Part shown: positions 9,515 to 18,133 of the stretch, piece after piece
How the letters are laid out: every line of letters begins with the position of its first letter
How positions within the stretch are numbered: position 1 is the first letter of the stretch
From: Piscinibacter aquaticus
GTDB taxonomy: Bacteria > Pseudomonadota > Gammaproteobacteria > Burkholderiales > Burkholderiaceae_C
Length of the DNA stretch: 64,000 bases
Assembly (NCBI GenBank): GCA_007994965.1
Contig: VOPW01000001.1
Location: 124,001 to 188,000, forward strand
Direction of reading: 5' to 3'
The notes under the pieces: model-generated
Databases searched by the model: none
What the model was told of the DNA's origin: nothing
What the model saw: only the letters and a program-made list of their open reading frames with translations
Program-made: the position numbers and the translations under genes

Positions 9515-11472
9515 CGCTTGCGCCTCGCGCCGGGTGGCCACGCGATAGCGCCGGTCGGCGGCGGCCAAGGCTCCGCCGAGCGCCATCGCCAGCGCGCCGA
9601 ACCAGATCCAGTCGACGAAGGGCTTGTGATAGACCCGCACGGTCCAGGTGTTGGCATCCAGCGGCTCGCCGAGCGAGACGTAGAGATCGCGCCACAGCCC
9701 GCTGTCGATCGCCGCTTCGGTCATCGGCATCTGCTGCACCTTGTACAGGCGCTTCTCCGGGCGCATCAGGAACGCAGCCGCATCACCCTGCTGCACGCGC
9801 AGCGTGCCGCGCACGCCGACGTAGTTCGGCCCCTCGAACTCCTCCACGCCCTGGAAGGTGAAGGTGTAGCCGGCCACCGCCACGCTGTCGCCCAGCGCCA
9901 TCTTCACGTCGCGCTCCAGCTCGTAGCCCTTGACCATCGTGACGCCGACGATGAACACGCCGACGCCGGCATGCGCCAGCACCATGCCGAAGAAGCTGGG
10001 CGACGAACGCGAGAGTTGCGCGAAGCGCGCGCGCAACCCGCCGCCGGGCTCGCCGCGCATCCGTTGCGCGAGCAGCGCCGCCGTGCTGGCGAACACCCAG
10101 GCGGCCAGCAGCAGGCCGAGCGCGATGCCGAGGCTGAACCGGCCCGCGGCCAGCGGCAGCGCCAGTGCGGCGACCACACTGATCAGCGCCGGCCCGCGCA
10201 GCTTGTGCGCCAGCTCGGCCGCGCTTGCCGCCTTCCAGCGCGCCAGCGGGCCCACGCCCATCAGCAGCACGACCGGCGCCATCAGCGGCACGAAGACGGT
10301 CTCGAAATACGGTGCGCCCACCGAGATCTTGCCCAGGCCCAGCGCATCGAGCACCAGCGGGTACAGCGTGCCCAGCATCACCGAGGCCGCGGCGGTGACG
10401 AGCAGCAGGTTGTTGACCAGCAGCAGCGATTCGCGCGAGACGCGGTCGAAGCGCCCGCCGAAGCCCACGCTCGCCGCGCGCCGTGCAAACAGGCCGAGCG
10501 AGCCGCCGACGATGACCAGCAGGAAACCGAGGATGAAGATGCCGCGCGCCGGATCGGTGGCGAAGGCATGCACCGAGGTCAGCACGCCGGAGCGGACGAG
10601 GAAGGTGCCGAGCAGCGAGAGCGAGAACGCCGCGATCGCCAGCAGCACCGTCCAGGCCTTGAAGGCGCCGCGTTTCTCGGCCACGGCGAGCGAATGGATC
10701 AGCGCGGTGCCGACGATCCAGGGCATGAAGGAGGCGTTTTCCACCGGATCCCAGAACCACCAGCCGCCCCAGCCGAGCTCGTAATAGGCCCACCAGCTGC
10801 CCAGCGCAATGCCGAGCGTGAGGAAGACCCAGGCCGCGGTGGTCCACGGGCGCGACCAGCGCGCCCAGGCGGCATCGAAGCGCCCCGAGAGCAGCGCCGC
10901 CACCGCGAAGGCGAAGGCCACCGCGAAGCCGACATAGCCCATGTAGAGCATCGGCGGGTGGAACACCATGCCCGGGTCCTGCAGCAGCGGGTTGAGGTCG
11001 CGGCCGTCGAGCGCGGCGGGCACGAGCGCTGGAAGGGGTTGGAGGTGAAGAGCACGAAGAGCAGGAAGCCCACCGCGACGACACCCATCACGCCGAGCAC
11101 GCGCGCCACCATGTCGGGCGGCAGCCGGCTGGAGAACAGGCTCACCGCCAGCATCCACAGCGTCAGCATGAACACCCACAGCAGCATCGAGCCCTCGTGG
11201 CTGCCCCAGGTGGCGGCGATGCGGTAGGCCAGCGGCAGCTCGGTGTTGGAGTGCGAGGCGACGTTGAGCACCGAGAAGTCGTTGCCGACGAACGAGGCCA
11301 TCAGGCAGCCGAAGGCGATGGCGACGAAGAGGAACAGCGCCTGCGCGGCGGGGCGGGCCAGCGCCATCGCGGCCGCATCGCCGCGCGCCGCGCCGACGAC
11401 CGGCAACGTGCCCAGCGCCATGGCGATGAACAGCGCGACGATGAGCGCGAAGTGTCCGAGTTCGGGCAGCAT
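9515..11472 (-). CDS. ccmF: Cytochrome c haem lyase subunit CcmF (frame break near 11025)
   Basis: A large membrane protein that joins haem to apocytochrome c in system I. It starts MLPELGHFALIVALF and shows TWGSHEGSMLLWVFMLT, LLQDPGMVFHPPMLYMGYVG, the haem-handling WWD motif GWGGWWFWDPVENASFMPW, and FLVRSGVLTSVHAFATDP. It ends with DRRYR. One base is lost near 11025. The frame then stays open into CcmH without a stop, giving either a real CcmF-CcmH fusion or a missed base at the junction near 9515. It lies divergently from the NHL lipoprotein gene at 11533. No other ccmA-E or ccmG genes are visible nearby. Confidence 0.88.
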
Positions 11473-11505
11473 GGCCTTCGCGTTTGCAAGGCCCATGCCC
11501 GTGGC

Positions 11506-11521
11506 TGGCACGCGCTCTGCA
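11506..11521 (+). promoter_or_regulatory. Sigma-54-type -24/-12 element before NHL lipoprotein gene
   Basis: TGGCACGCGCTCTGCA has GG and GC separated by exactly 10 bp and differs from TGGCACG-N4-TTGCA at one position. The predicted start falls at about 11532, next to the ATG at 11533, so the message would be leaderless unless the true start codon is elsewhere. No upstream dyad of the kind seen at 12596 was found here. Confidence 0.45.
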
Positions 11522-11532
11522 GCAGCGCGCGC

Positions 11533-12579
11533 ATGCGACGACGTGACCTGCTCCTGCCGCCGGCGGCCGCGGCCTTGTTCGCGCTGGCTGGTTGCGCCGC
11601 AGCGCCGGCCGCGCGCGATCCGCAGGCGCCGCCGGTGTGGCCACCGCCGCCCGAGCCGGCGCGCTTCCGCCACGAAGCCACGCTGCGCAATGCCGGCAGC
11701 GCTGCCGATGCCAGCGCTGCGGCCCGGCTGCGCGAGCAGCTCGGCGGCGAGACGCCGCCGGCCAGCTTCGGCAAGCCCGGCGCGGTGGCCGCCGCTCGCG
11801 GCCGCGTCTATGTGGGCGATACCGAGGGCCGGCGCATCTTCGTCTTCGATCTGGCGCGACGGCGCAGCTTCCTCTTCGGCCTGCGCCGCGAGGGCGAGCT
11901 GCGCAAGCCGGCCGGCATCGCGATCGATGCGCAGGGGCTGGTCTACGTGGTCGATGCCACCGCGCGGCGGCTGGTGGTCTACGACGCGATCGGCCTGTTC
12001 CAACGCGCCATCGACGGCGCTGCGCTGTGGGTGCGCCCCACCGGCGTGGCGGTGAGCGCGGATGGCGCGCGGGTCTGTGTGGTCGACACCGGCGGCGTGG
12101 AAAGCGATTCGCATCGCGTCCACGAGTACGACGCGCAGGGCCGCCTCGTGCGCAGCCTCGGCCGCCGCGGCGAGGGCGACGGCGAGTTCAATCTGCCCGT
12201 CGATGCCGCGCTGGCGCCCGATGGCACGCTGTGGGTGCTGGATGCGGGCAACTTCCGCATGCAGGCCTTCGATGCCCAGGGCCGCTTCCTGCGCGCCTTC
12301 GGCTCGGCCGGCAACGGCCTCGGCCAGTTCGGCCGGCCGCGCGGCCTGGCGATCGACGGCGACGGGCTGCTCTACGTCAGCGATGCGAGCTTCGCCAACG
12401 TGCAGGTCTTCCAGGGCGACGGGCAACTGCTGCTCGCGCTCGGCGGGCGTGGCAGTGCCGACGCCCCCGGCCGCTTCGCGCTGCCCGCGGGCGTGGCCTG
12501 CGACGAGACCGGCCGCGTGTATGTCGCCGACCAGTTCTTCCACAAGATCGAGGTGATCCGCAAGCTCGCTTCGGCTTGA
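11533..12579 (+). CDS. NHL-repeat beta-propeller lipoprotein
   Basis: A 348-residue lipoprotein. The signal MRRRDLLLPPAAAALFALAGC ends in the lipobox LAGC. The mature part has NHL repeats with the usual pattern of GxxVYVGDTEGRRI, GLVYVVDATARRLVVYD, LPVDAALAPDGTLWVLDAGNFRMQAFD, RPRGLAIDGDGLLYVSDASFANVQVF and ACDETGRVYVADQFFHKIEVI, about six blades. It is unbroken. It stands directly before the pentaheme cytochrome gene at 12703, and the same NHL-then-cytochrome order recurs at 15892 and at 25384/26349. Probably a membrane-anchored scaffold or partner for secreted cytochromes; the function is inferred from context. Confidence 0.85.
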   Translation: MRRRDLLLPPAAAALFALAGCAAAPAARDPQAPPVWPPPPEPARFRHEATLRNAGSAADASAAARLREQLGGETPPASFGKPGAVAAARGRVYVGDTEGRRIFVFDLARRRSFLFGLRREGELRKPAGIAIDAQGLVYVVDATARRLVVYDAIGLFQRAIDGAALWVRPTGVAVSADGARVCVVDTGGVESDSHRVHEYDAQGRLVRSLGRRGEGDGEFNLPVDAALAPDGTLWVLDAGNFRMQAFDAQGRFLRAFGSAGNGLGQFGRPRGLAIDGDGLLYVSDASFANVQVFQGDGQLLLALGGRGSADAPGRFALPAGVACDETGRVYVADQFFHKIEVIRKLASA

Positions 12580-12595
12580 TTCGCGTCATGCGTGA

Positions 12596-12632
12596 TTCCC
12601 GCTGGCGGGAATCGGCGGCCCGATTCCGGGAA
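12596..12632. promoter_or_regulatory. Tandem 16-bp dyads, candidate enhancer sites (pair 1)
   Basis: TTCCCGCTGGCGGGAA (12596-12611) is a perfect dyad and GGCCCGATTCCGGGAA (12617-12632) matches it in 14 of 16 positions or spacers. Their centres are 21 bp apart, two helical turns, and they lie 66-87 bp before the -12 element at 12689. The same paired motif occurs at 17033 and 32463. The first dyad could also fold as an RNA hairpin after the NHL gene, but no T-run follows. Confidence 0.6.
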
Positions 12633-12675
12633 CGCACCGCGCGCTGCTGCACGCTGCAGGCGGCCATGGCGCGGC

Positions 12676-12691
12676 CGGTACGAGGTTTGCA
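12676..12691 (+). promoter_or_regulatory. Sigma-54-type -24/-12 element before pentaheme gene
   Basis: CGGTACGAGGTTTGCA has the invariant GG-N10-GC and a full TTGCA -12 box. It follows the dyad pair at 12596-12632 at the distance usual for NtrC-type enhancers. The predicted start is about 12702, at the ATG chosen for the cytochrome. Confidence 0.6.
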
Positions 12692-12702
12692 GAACGAGCG
12701 GC

Positions 12703-13634
12703 ATGAAGCGCTGGCCCTGCTCCGCTGTACCGTGCTGCTGCTGGCAGCGAGCGTCATCGGCACCGCCTCGGCCGGCCCCGACCCCGCACCGGGCACGCCG
12801 AGCAAGTTCAGCAACCGCGGCAGCGTGGCCAACACGCGCCACAACCTGACGCAGCGGCCGGTGGAAACCGGCCCGGGCGGCACGATCAACGCCGCCTTGA
12901 TGGACACCCAGCGCAACAACTACGGCGAGGTCTGCGTCTACTGCCACACGCCGCACGGCGCCAACCAGACCATCGCCGCGCCGCTGTGGAACCGCACCAC
13001 CAAGGTCAACACCTACCAGACCTACGACCTGCTGGCCACGGCCTCGATGACGCAGCCGGTCACGCAGCCGGGTGCCAGCTCGCTCACCTGCCTGAGCTGC
13101 CATGACGGCACCACCGCGGTCGACGCGATCGTCAACATGCCGGGCTCGGGCCGCTACAACATCGCGCGCGTCAGCTCCGATGCGCCGGCGCTGCTCAACG
13201 AGTGGCCCAACGCGGCGGTCACCCACGTGGGCCTGCAGGGGCCCGACCAGGGTTGCCTCGTGTGCCACAACCCGAACGGCGCGGGCGCAGCCTTCCCGAC
13301 CGCCTACGACTTCAGCGCCTTCGCGATCGGCACCGACCTGCGCAACGACCACCCGGTGGGCGTGCGCTACCCGCCGGCCGGCGCGGGCACCGACTTCAAC
13401 GAACCCGGGCGGCGCGAGGCGCGGCTGGCCTACTTCGACGTCAACGGCAACAGCCGCGCCGAGCCGAACGAGCTGCGCCTGTACAACACCGGCGACGGCT
13501 ACGAGGTGGAGTGTGCCTCCTGCCACGATCCGCACGGCGTGCCCTCGGCCGGGCCGGGCAGCAACTTCAATGCGACCTTCCTGCGCCGCCCGAATACCGG
13601 CAGCGCGATCTGCCTGACCTGCCACAGCAAGTAG
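12703..13634 (+). CDS. Secreted pentaheme c-type cytochrome (frame break near 12716)
   Basis: About 310 residues with five CXXCH sites: CVYCH, CLSCH, CLVCH, CASCH and CLTCH. The layout is NTRHNLT, then GEVCVYCHTPHGA, APLWNR, SSLTCLSCHDGT, LRNDHPVGVRYP, CASCHDPHGVPS and a C-terminal ICLTCHSK. The tetraheme gene at 17218 and the 11-haem gene at 27398 share this layout. The ATG at 12703 gives MKRWP, and one base restored near 12716 joins it to LLRCTVLLLAASVIGTASA, a good signal peptide. An open in-frame start at 12666 would overlap the promoter and is less likely. Likely a periplasmic or extracellular electron carrier. Confidence 0.85.
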
Positions 13635-13655
13635 GCTGGCGCCGCGGCGCGGTGT

Positions 13656-14622
13656 TCAGCCGCCATCACGGCGGAAGAAGGCGCGTGACACGTAGGCGCC
13701 CACCGCCTCCACCTCTGCTGGCTGCAGCACGTGCTTCCACGCCGGCATCGAGGTGCCGGGCAGCCCTTCGCGGATCGTCTCGTGCAGCCGCGCCGCCGGC
13801 ATGCTCGCGCGTGTAGAGCGTGAGGTCGCGTGCCTTCGGTTCCATGAACTGGCCGATCCAGTTCTTGCCGGTGCCGTCGGCGCCGTGGCAGAAGGCGCAA
13901 TTGGCCTGGAACAGCGACTCGCCGCGCTTCTCCAGCGGCGTCAGCCCTTCGATCACCGGCACGATGTCGTGCTGCGCATAGACGCTGGCGCTGGACACCG
14001 CATCGGGCTTCGGCGGCCCGTAGTCGCCGGGCTGGAAGCCCATGCGCGGATACGACAGCGGCCGCGAGCTCCACGCCGGCCCCTCGTCGGCGACACGGGC
14101 GCGATCGTGGCAGCTGATGCAGGCCTCGAGAAACAGCGTGCGGCCGCGGCGCTGGTGCGCATCGAGCTGCTCGACGGGCGTGTCCAGCGCCACCGCGCCG
14201 GTGGCGAACGGATACGCCACCGCATAACGCTGGTGGTCGGGCCAGCCGTTGTCGGCCGTGTGGTACGCGGTATTGGGTGCCTTGCGGCGCACGAACTCGT
14301 GTTCGACGAAGGCGGCCACCGCGGCCATCTCGCGCTCGCTGATGATGCCGGTGAACGACTTCATCGCCGTGCCTTCGCGGCCGTGCTTCAGCGTGGCGAG
14401 GATGGCCGCGGCATCGAGCGGCGGGCCCTGCGTGAAGTCGCGCGGCTTCGGCTCGAGGTAGGTGGCGGCCAGCGTCTTCGCATCGCCCGAGTAGCCGTGG
14501 CAGAAGTAGCAGCGGTAGTTGTAGACCGCGCGGCCGGCTTCGAGCTGCGCTTCGTCGTCGCGCACGCCGCAGCCCGCGGCCAGCAGCGCCGCAGCGAGGA
14601 CCGACGCGGCGCCCCGCTTCAC
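13656..14622 (-). CDS. Triheme cytochrome c, three class I domains (frame break near 13795)
   Basis: About 320 residues with a lipoprotein-like signal (VLAAALLAAGC) and three class I cytochrome c modules carrying CYFCH, CISCH and CAFCH. Distal methionines are likely in GTAMKSF and GTSMPAW. One base must be restored near 13795 to join LYTREHA to GMPAARLHETIREGLPG. It ends with the aromatic FFRRDGG. The GTG start at 14622 overlaps the stop of the upstream diheme gene (GTGA), so the two are cotranslated. The pair runs against the surrounding plus-strand genes and stops 22 bp from the pentaheme stop. Probably a membrane-anchored periplasmic electron shuttle. Confidence 0.8.
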
Positions 14623-15431
14623 TTGGCGGCGGCCTGCGCGGCCGGTGCGGCCACGATGAAGCTGCGGAACACGTATTCGCTCACGTCGGCCATCTGCTGC
14701 GGCGTGGCCACCTGCTTCCAGGCCGGCATCTCGCTGCCCAGTCGGCCTTCGCTCACCGCGGCATACAGCGCCACGCGGTTGAAGCGCGCGCGAGGCCGGC
14801 TCGATGAAGTTGCGCGGCTTCGGGTTGATGAAGTAGGCGCGCGGCCCGGCGCCGTCGCCGCGCGCGCCGTGGCAGGTGGCGCAGTTGGCGAGATAAAGGC
14901 ACCCCCGCGCTTGAAGTCTCCCTTCAGACCGTTGGGGAGGCCGGCCGTCATGTCGACCTGCACGGGGGTGGAAGCGGTATCGGCCTCGCGCCCGCCGTGC
15001 GCCCGCGTGCCGGAGATGCCCGCCGTGGCCGTCCCCGCGGCGCCCGAGCCGGCCTCGCGGTTGACGAAGGTGGCGAGCACGTGGTCGGCGAGCACGCCGA
15101 TGTCGGCATCCGACAGCTGGGTCTTCCAGCCGACCATCGCGGTGCCGGGCCGGCCATGGGTGATGGCCAGCACGATGCGCTCGCGCGAGAGCTCGGCGCG
15201 GCTCGCCTCGCTGGTGAAGTCGCGCGGCGGCGTCGACAGCGAGCCGGTGGCGCGGCTCTGTCCGTTGCCCTTGTCGCCGTGGCACACCGAGCAGTAGTTG
15301 TGATACAGCACCGCGCCGCGCGGCGCGTCCTTCGGCGGCGCGGCGGCGCCGGCCCACAGCGGCAGCGCGAGCACGCACGCGGCAACGCAGCGCAGGGCGA
15401 ACGCGCACGCAGGGGCGAACAGCAGGTTCAT
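14619..15431 (-). CDS. Diheme cytochrome c, two class I domains (breaks near 14800 and 14905)
   Basis: About 270 residues with a signal peptide ending in LPLWAGAAA and two class I modules, CSVCH and CATCH. Each module has the loop PPRDF or PKPRNF and a later methionine (GTAMVGW, GSEMPAW). Frame breaks near 14905 and 14800 must be restored; between them the sequence reads LYLANCATCHGARGDGAGPRAYFINPKPRNF. It ends in a Gln/Ala tail. It is the first gene of the minus-strand pair with the triheme gene. The promoter must lie between 15431 and the plus-strand gene at 15561. Confidence 0.78.
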   Translation of the reverse strand: MNLLFAPACAFALRCVAACVLALPLWAGAAAPPKDAPRGAVLYHNYCSVCHGDKGNGQSRATGSLSTPPRDFTSEASRAELSRERIVLAITHGRPGTAMVGWKTQLSDADIGVLADHVLATFVNREAGSGAAGTATAGISGTRAHGGREADTASTPVQVDMTAGLPNGLKGDFKRGGAFISPTAPPATARAATAPGRAPTSSTRSRATSSSRPRARFNRVALYAAVSEGRLGSEMPAWKQVATPQQMADVSEYVFRSFIVAAPAAQAAAK

Positions 15432-15503
15432 CGGTGGCGCTCCGGTCGTGGTGGCATCTGTGTCCACCGCAGGTTGCAACTTCCTTGCCATTCGCCGCCC
15501 GCG

Positions 15504-15519
15504 TGGCACGCGGTTTGCG
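15504..15519 (+). promoter_or_regulatory. Sigma-54 -24/-12 element before monoheme cytochrome
   Basis: TGGCACGCGGTTTGCG is nearly the textbook sigma-54 sequence, with GG-N10-GC, TGGCACG and TTGC all present. The predicted start near 15530 leaves a 31-nt leader to the ATG at 15561. No TTCCCG-N4-CGGGAA dyad was found upstream. Confidence 0.65.
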
Positions 15520-15560
15520 TTTCCTCGTGCGTCACAACGATCCGCACGGAGAACACGCCC

Positions 15561-15868
15561 ATGCATTTCGCAAGAACGGGACTCGTCTTTCTCGCTTTCG
15601 GCAGCGCCGCACTGGCCGGCACCGCCTTCGCGGCCGATGGCAAGGCGGTCTACGACAAGACCTGCGTGGCCTGTCACGCCAGCGGCGTGGCCAACGCGCC
15701 GAAGTTCGGCGACAAGGCCGCATGGGCGCCGCGCATCGCCACCGGGCGTGATGCGCTGGTGGGCTCCGTCGTGAAGGGCAAGGGGGCGATGCCGCCGAAG
15801 GCCGGCGCCGCCAACCTGAGCGACGACGACATCAAGGCTGCCGTCGACTACATGGTCGGCGCGGCCGG
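15561..15868 (+). CDS. Small monoheme cytochrome c5-type protein
   Basis: About 102 residues. The signal peptide MHFARTGLVFLAFGSAALAGTAFA is followed by a c5-like domain: AVYDKTCVACHASGVANAPKFGDKAAWAPR, then GKGAMPPKAGAANLSDDDIKAAVDYMVG. The haem is at CVACH and the methionine ligand in GAMPPK. The frame reads on past the usual end, and a TAG just out of frame at 15866-15868 suggests that one base is missing. The N-terminal domain of the fusion at 21678 is a close paralogue. It precedes the NHL lipoprotein gene by 23 bp, suggesting one operon under the sigma-54 element. Confidence 0.82.
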
Positions 15869-15891
15869 TAGCGCGAGACGGAGCCGGCGCG

Positions 15892-16995
15892 ATGACGCGG
15901 CAGGGCACTTCACCGCTGCTGGCCGCTTCGCTGGCGCTGCTGCTGCAGGCCTGCGCGCAGGCGCCAGGGCCGAACCCGAATGCGGCGCGCGCGGAGATCG
16001 TCTTCCCGCCGCCGCCCGACGAGCCGCGCTTCTACTTCGAGCGCACCATCCGCTCCAGCGGCGACATCCTGCCCGCCGAAGCGGGCAGCGAGCTGCGCAA
16101 GCTCGTCACCGGCGAGCAGGCCAGCGGCGAGGCACTGTCCAAGCCCTATGCGGTGGCGGTGTACCGCGGCCGCATCTTCGTCTCCGACACCGTCTCGCGC
16201 TTCGTGCGCGTGTTCGACGTGCCGGCGGGCAAGCAGTACCGCATCGGCGAGGAAGAAGGCGCGGGCCAGCTGATCAAGCCGATCGGGCTGGACGTCGACG
16301 CCGCCGGCCATCTCTACGTGGCCGACATCGGTGCCAAGGCGATCAACGTCTACGGGCCGGACCGCCGCTTCCTGCGCCGCATCGGCGGCGACAAGTGGTT
16401 CTCGCGGCTGTCCAGCGTGACCGTCGATCCGGAAGGCCGGCGTGTCTATGCGGTCGATCTCGGCGGCGTGAGCTCCGAGCAGCACCCAGTGCGCGTGTTC
16501 GATGCGCTCACCGGCGCGCACCTGCAGGACATCGGCAAGCGCGGGTCGGGCCCGGGCGAGTTCAACCTGCCGCGCGATCTCGCGATCGGCAAGGACGGAC
16601 GGCTCTACGTGGTCGACGGCGGCAACTTCCGCGTCGTGGTGTTCGACCGCGAGGGCCGCTACCTGCACAGCTTCGGCAGCGTCGGCAAGCAGTACGGCCA
16701 GTTTGCGCGGCCCAAGGAAGTGGCGGTCGACCGCGAGGGCAACGTCTACGTGGTCGACACCGCCTTCGGCAACTTCCAGATCTTCAACCCCGACGGCGAG
16801 CTGCTGCTGTTCGTCGGCGATCGCTCCGAGCGTGATGCGCCCGCGCGCTACATGCTGCCCTCGGGCATCGCGGTCGACGAAGACGGCCGCGTGCTGGTGG
16901 TCGACCAGTGGTTCCGCAAGATCGACATCTACCGCCCGGCGGGCCTGAGCGAGAAGAGCGGCTTCCTCGCGCGGCCGGCCGTCGCCGCGAAGTAG
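15892..16995 (+). CDS. NHL-repeat beta-propeller lipoprotein
   Basis: A 367-residue lipoprotein with lipobox LLQAC after a short signal. It is a six-bladed NHL propeller with repeats such as SKPYAVAVYRGRIFVSDTVSRFVRVFD, IKPIGLDVDAAGHLYVADIGAKAINVY, LPRDLAIGKDGRLYVVDGGNFRVVVFD, RPKEVAVDREGNVYVVDTAFGNFQIF and LPSGIAVDEDGRVLVVDQWFRKIDIY. The reading frame is intact. A GGAG site precedes the ATG. It is similar in design to the product at 11533 and again stands before a multiheme cytochrome gene, 223 bp upstream of the tetraheme start. Probably it anchors or assembles that cytochrome at a membrane. Confidence 0.85.
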   Translation: MTRQGTSPLLAASLALLLQACAQAPGPNPNAARAEIVFPPPPDEPRFYFERTIRSSGDILPAEAGSELRKLVTGEQASGEALSKPYAVAVYRGRIFVSDTVSRFVRVFDVPAGKQYRIGEEEGAGQLIKPIGLDVDAAGHLYVADIGAKAINVYGPDRRFLRRIGGDKWFSRLSSVTVDPEGRRVYAVDLGGVSSEQHPVRVFDALTGAHLQDIGKRGSGPGEFNLPRDLAIGKDGRLYVVDGGNFRVVVFDREGRYLHSFGSVGKQYGQFARPKEVAVDREGNVYVVDTAFGNFQIFNPDGELLLFVGDRSERDAPARYMLPSGIAVDEDGRVLVVDQWFRKIDIYRPAGLSEKSGFLARPAVAAK

Positions 16996-17032
16996 TCGAG
17001 AAGCAGCCCGGCCTGCCGCACCGGCGCAGGCT

Positions 17033-17070
17033 TTCCCGTTCACGAGAAATCTTCTTCCGGAAAGCGGGAG
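17033..17070. promoter_or_regulatory. Tandem 16-bp dyads, candidate enhancer sites (pair 2)
   Basis: TTCCCGTTCACGAGAA (17033-17048) and TTCCGGAAAGCGGGAG (17055-17070) repeat the dyad seen at 12596 with one or two changes each. Their centres are 22 bp apart and lie 75-97 bp before the -12 GC at 17136. The stretch 16996-17217 holds these sites, the -24/-12 element and a 22-codon mini-ORF, but no gene. Confidence 0.6.
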
Positions 17071-17122
17071 CTTTTAGGGCTTGAGGGTCCGCCTTGCGTG
17101 GGAAGACCCGCACTGCGGCAAA

Positions 17123-17138
17123 TGGCACAGAACCTGCA
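17123..17138 (+). promoter_or_regulatory. Sigma-54 -24/-12 element before tetraheme gene
   Basis: TGGCACAGAACCTGCA has GG-N10-GC and a complete TGGCAC -24 box. It is downstream of dyad pair 2 at typical enhancer distance. The predicted start is about 17149, giving a 69-nt leader to the cytochrome ATG at 17218. Confidence 0.65.
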
Positions 17139-17152
17139 GAAATCCCCGCGTC

Positions 17153-17221
17153 ATGCGGGCATTGGGGAGTGCCGGGCCTGACGACTGTTCAACCAACCAA
17201 CCGACGAGAGGGGCAACATGA
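17153..17221 (+). other. 22-codon mini-ORF in the leader of the tetraheme gene
   Basis: ATG CGG GCA TTG opens a 22-residue frame that ends in a TGA overlapping the cytochrome start (ATGA at 17218). It would begin about 4 nt from the predicted transcript start and has no ribosome site of its own. It may be a translated leader that couples to the cytochrome gene, or a chance frame. Confidence 0.25.
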
Positions 17222-18112
17222 AGCTGTCATGGCTCAGTGGCCGAGGGAGGTGGGGGCGGCGTCCGCAGCGGTACTGGCGGCACTGTTCCTCGGCCTCAGC
17301 GGCACCGCGCAAGCGGGCATCAACGACACCAAGCACAACCTGGGATCGGGCACCGGACCGACCGGGCGCAACCAGGTCACCGACACGGCCGAGGTCTGCG
17401 TGTTCTGCCACACGCCGCACGGCGGCAGCACCACTGCACCGGTGCCGCTGTGGAACAAGCGCCTCGGCGCCAACGGCACGCCCGCGGGCGGCGGCAGCTA
17501 CACCACCTACGCGTCGCTGCAGACGCCGTCGCTCGACGGCTCGGTGGCGCCGGTGGGCGGCATCTCGCTGGCCTGCCTGTCGTGCCACGATGGCACGCAG
17601 GCGATGGACAACATCATCAACTCGCCCGGCTCCGGCGGCCTGAACGCCGACGGCGGCGGCACGAACGGCCAGGCCTTCACCTGGAACACCGGCGGCACCG
17701 TCAACGCGGTGGGTCAGCTCACCAGCGGTGCAGCGCTGATCGGTACCGACCTGTCCAACGACCACCCGATCGGCATCCAGTACTGCGGCGGTGGCATGGA
17801 CAACACCGGCGCGATCACCAACTGCCGCGACCAGGACTTCAACCCGGCGACCACGGCGACCATCAACGGCAACCAGTCTTCTGGATCGATACCGGCGCGC
17901 CCGGCACGAAGCAGCGCACCGACCTGCCGCTGTACGTGCGCCCCGGCGAGGCCACGGCCACCGGCCCGCTGGTGGAGTGCGGCAGCTGCCACGACCCGCA
18001 CGTCTCGCAGGGCCGGGCTGGCCCGGCGGGCACGAACCGGGTCGCGGGCGAGACCTTCCTGCGCATCTCCAACGCCAACAGTGCGCTGTGCACTGCGTGC
18101 CACGTGAAGTGA
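17218..18112 (+). CDS. Secreted tetraheme c-type cytochrome (breaks near 17250 and 17880)
   Basis: About 297 residues with four CXXCH sites: CVFCH, CLSCH, CGSCH and CTACH. It starts MKLSWLSGRGR after a GAGAGGGG ribosome site, and a base near 17250 joins this to AVLAALFLGLSGTAQA, the signal peptide. The mature protein shows NDTKHNLG, AEVCVFCHTPHGG, PLWNKR, LACLSCHDGTQ, LSNDHPIGIQ, CGSCHDPHVS and ends in LCTACHVK. A second break lies near 17880. The four-haem layout with an NHL gene before it and a PPIase gene after it recalls the gene neighbourhoods of extracellular tetraheme cytochrome filaments. Polymerisation is inference. Confidence 0.85.
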
Positions 18113-18133
18113 GGCACTGACGCCCAGCAGTTC

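Noticed and set aside
8942..11227. Long plus-strand frame opposite ccmF/ccmH
   Set aside because: A histidine/arginine/glutamine-rich antisense shadow of the conserved ccm genes, with no ribosome site or family features. Similar shadows occur opposite most GC-rich genes here.
7094..11644. One open minus-strand frame of about 1,500 codons
   Set aside because: It joins the ends of ccmF, ccmH and the radical SAM gene through frame breaks. The stretch between about 9190 and 8560 is out-of-frame translation, so it is not one protein.
12594..12613. Hairpin as rho-independent terminator of the NHL gene at 11533
   Set aside because: The stem is perfect, but the 2-nt loop is too short, no T-run follows, and the sequence recurs as paired sites before another promoter, so a protein-binding dyad fits better.
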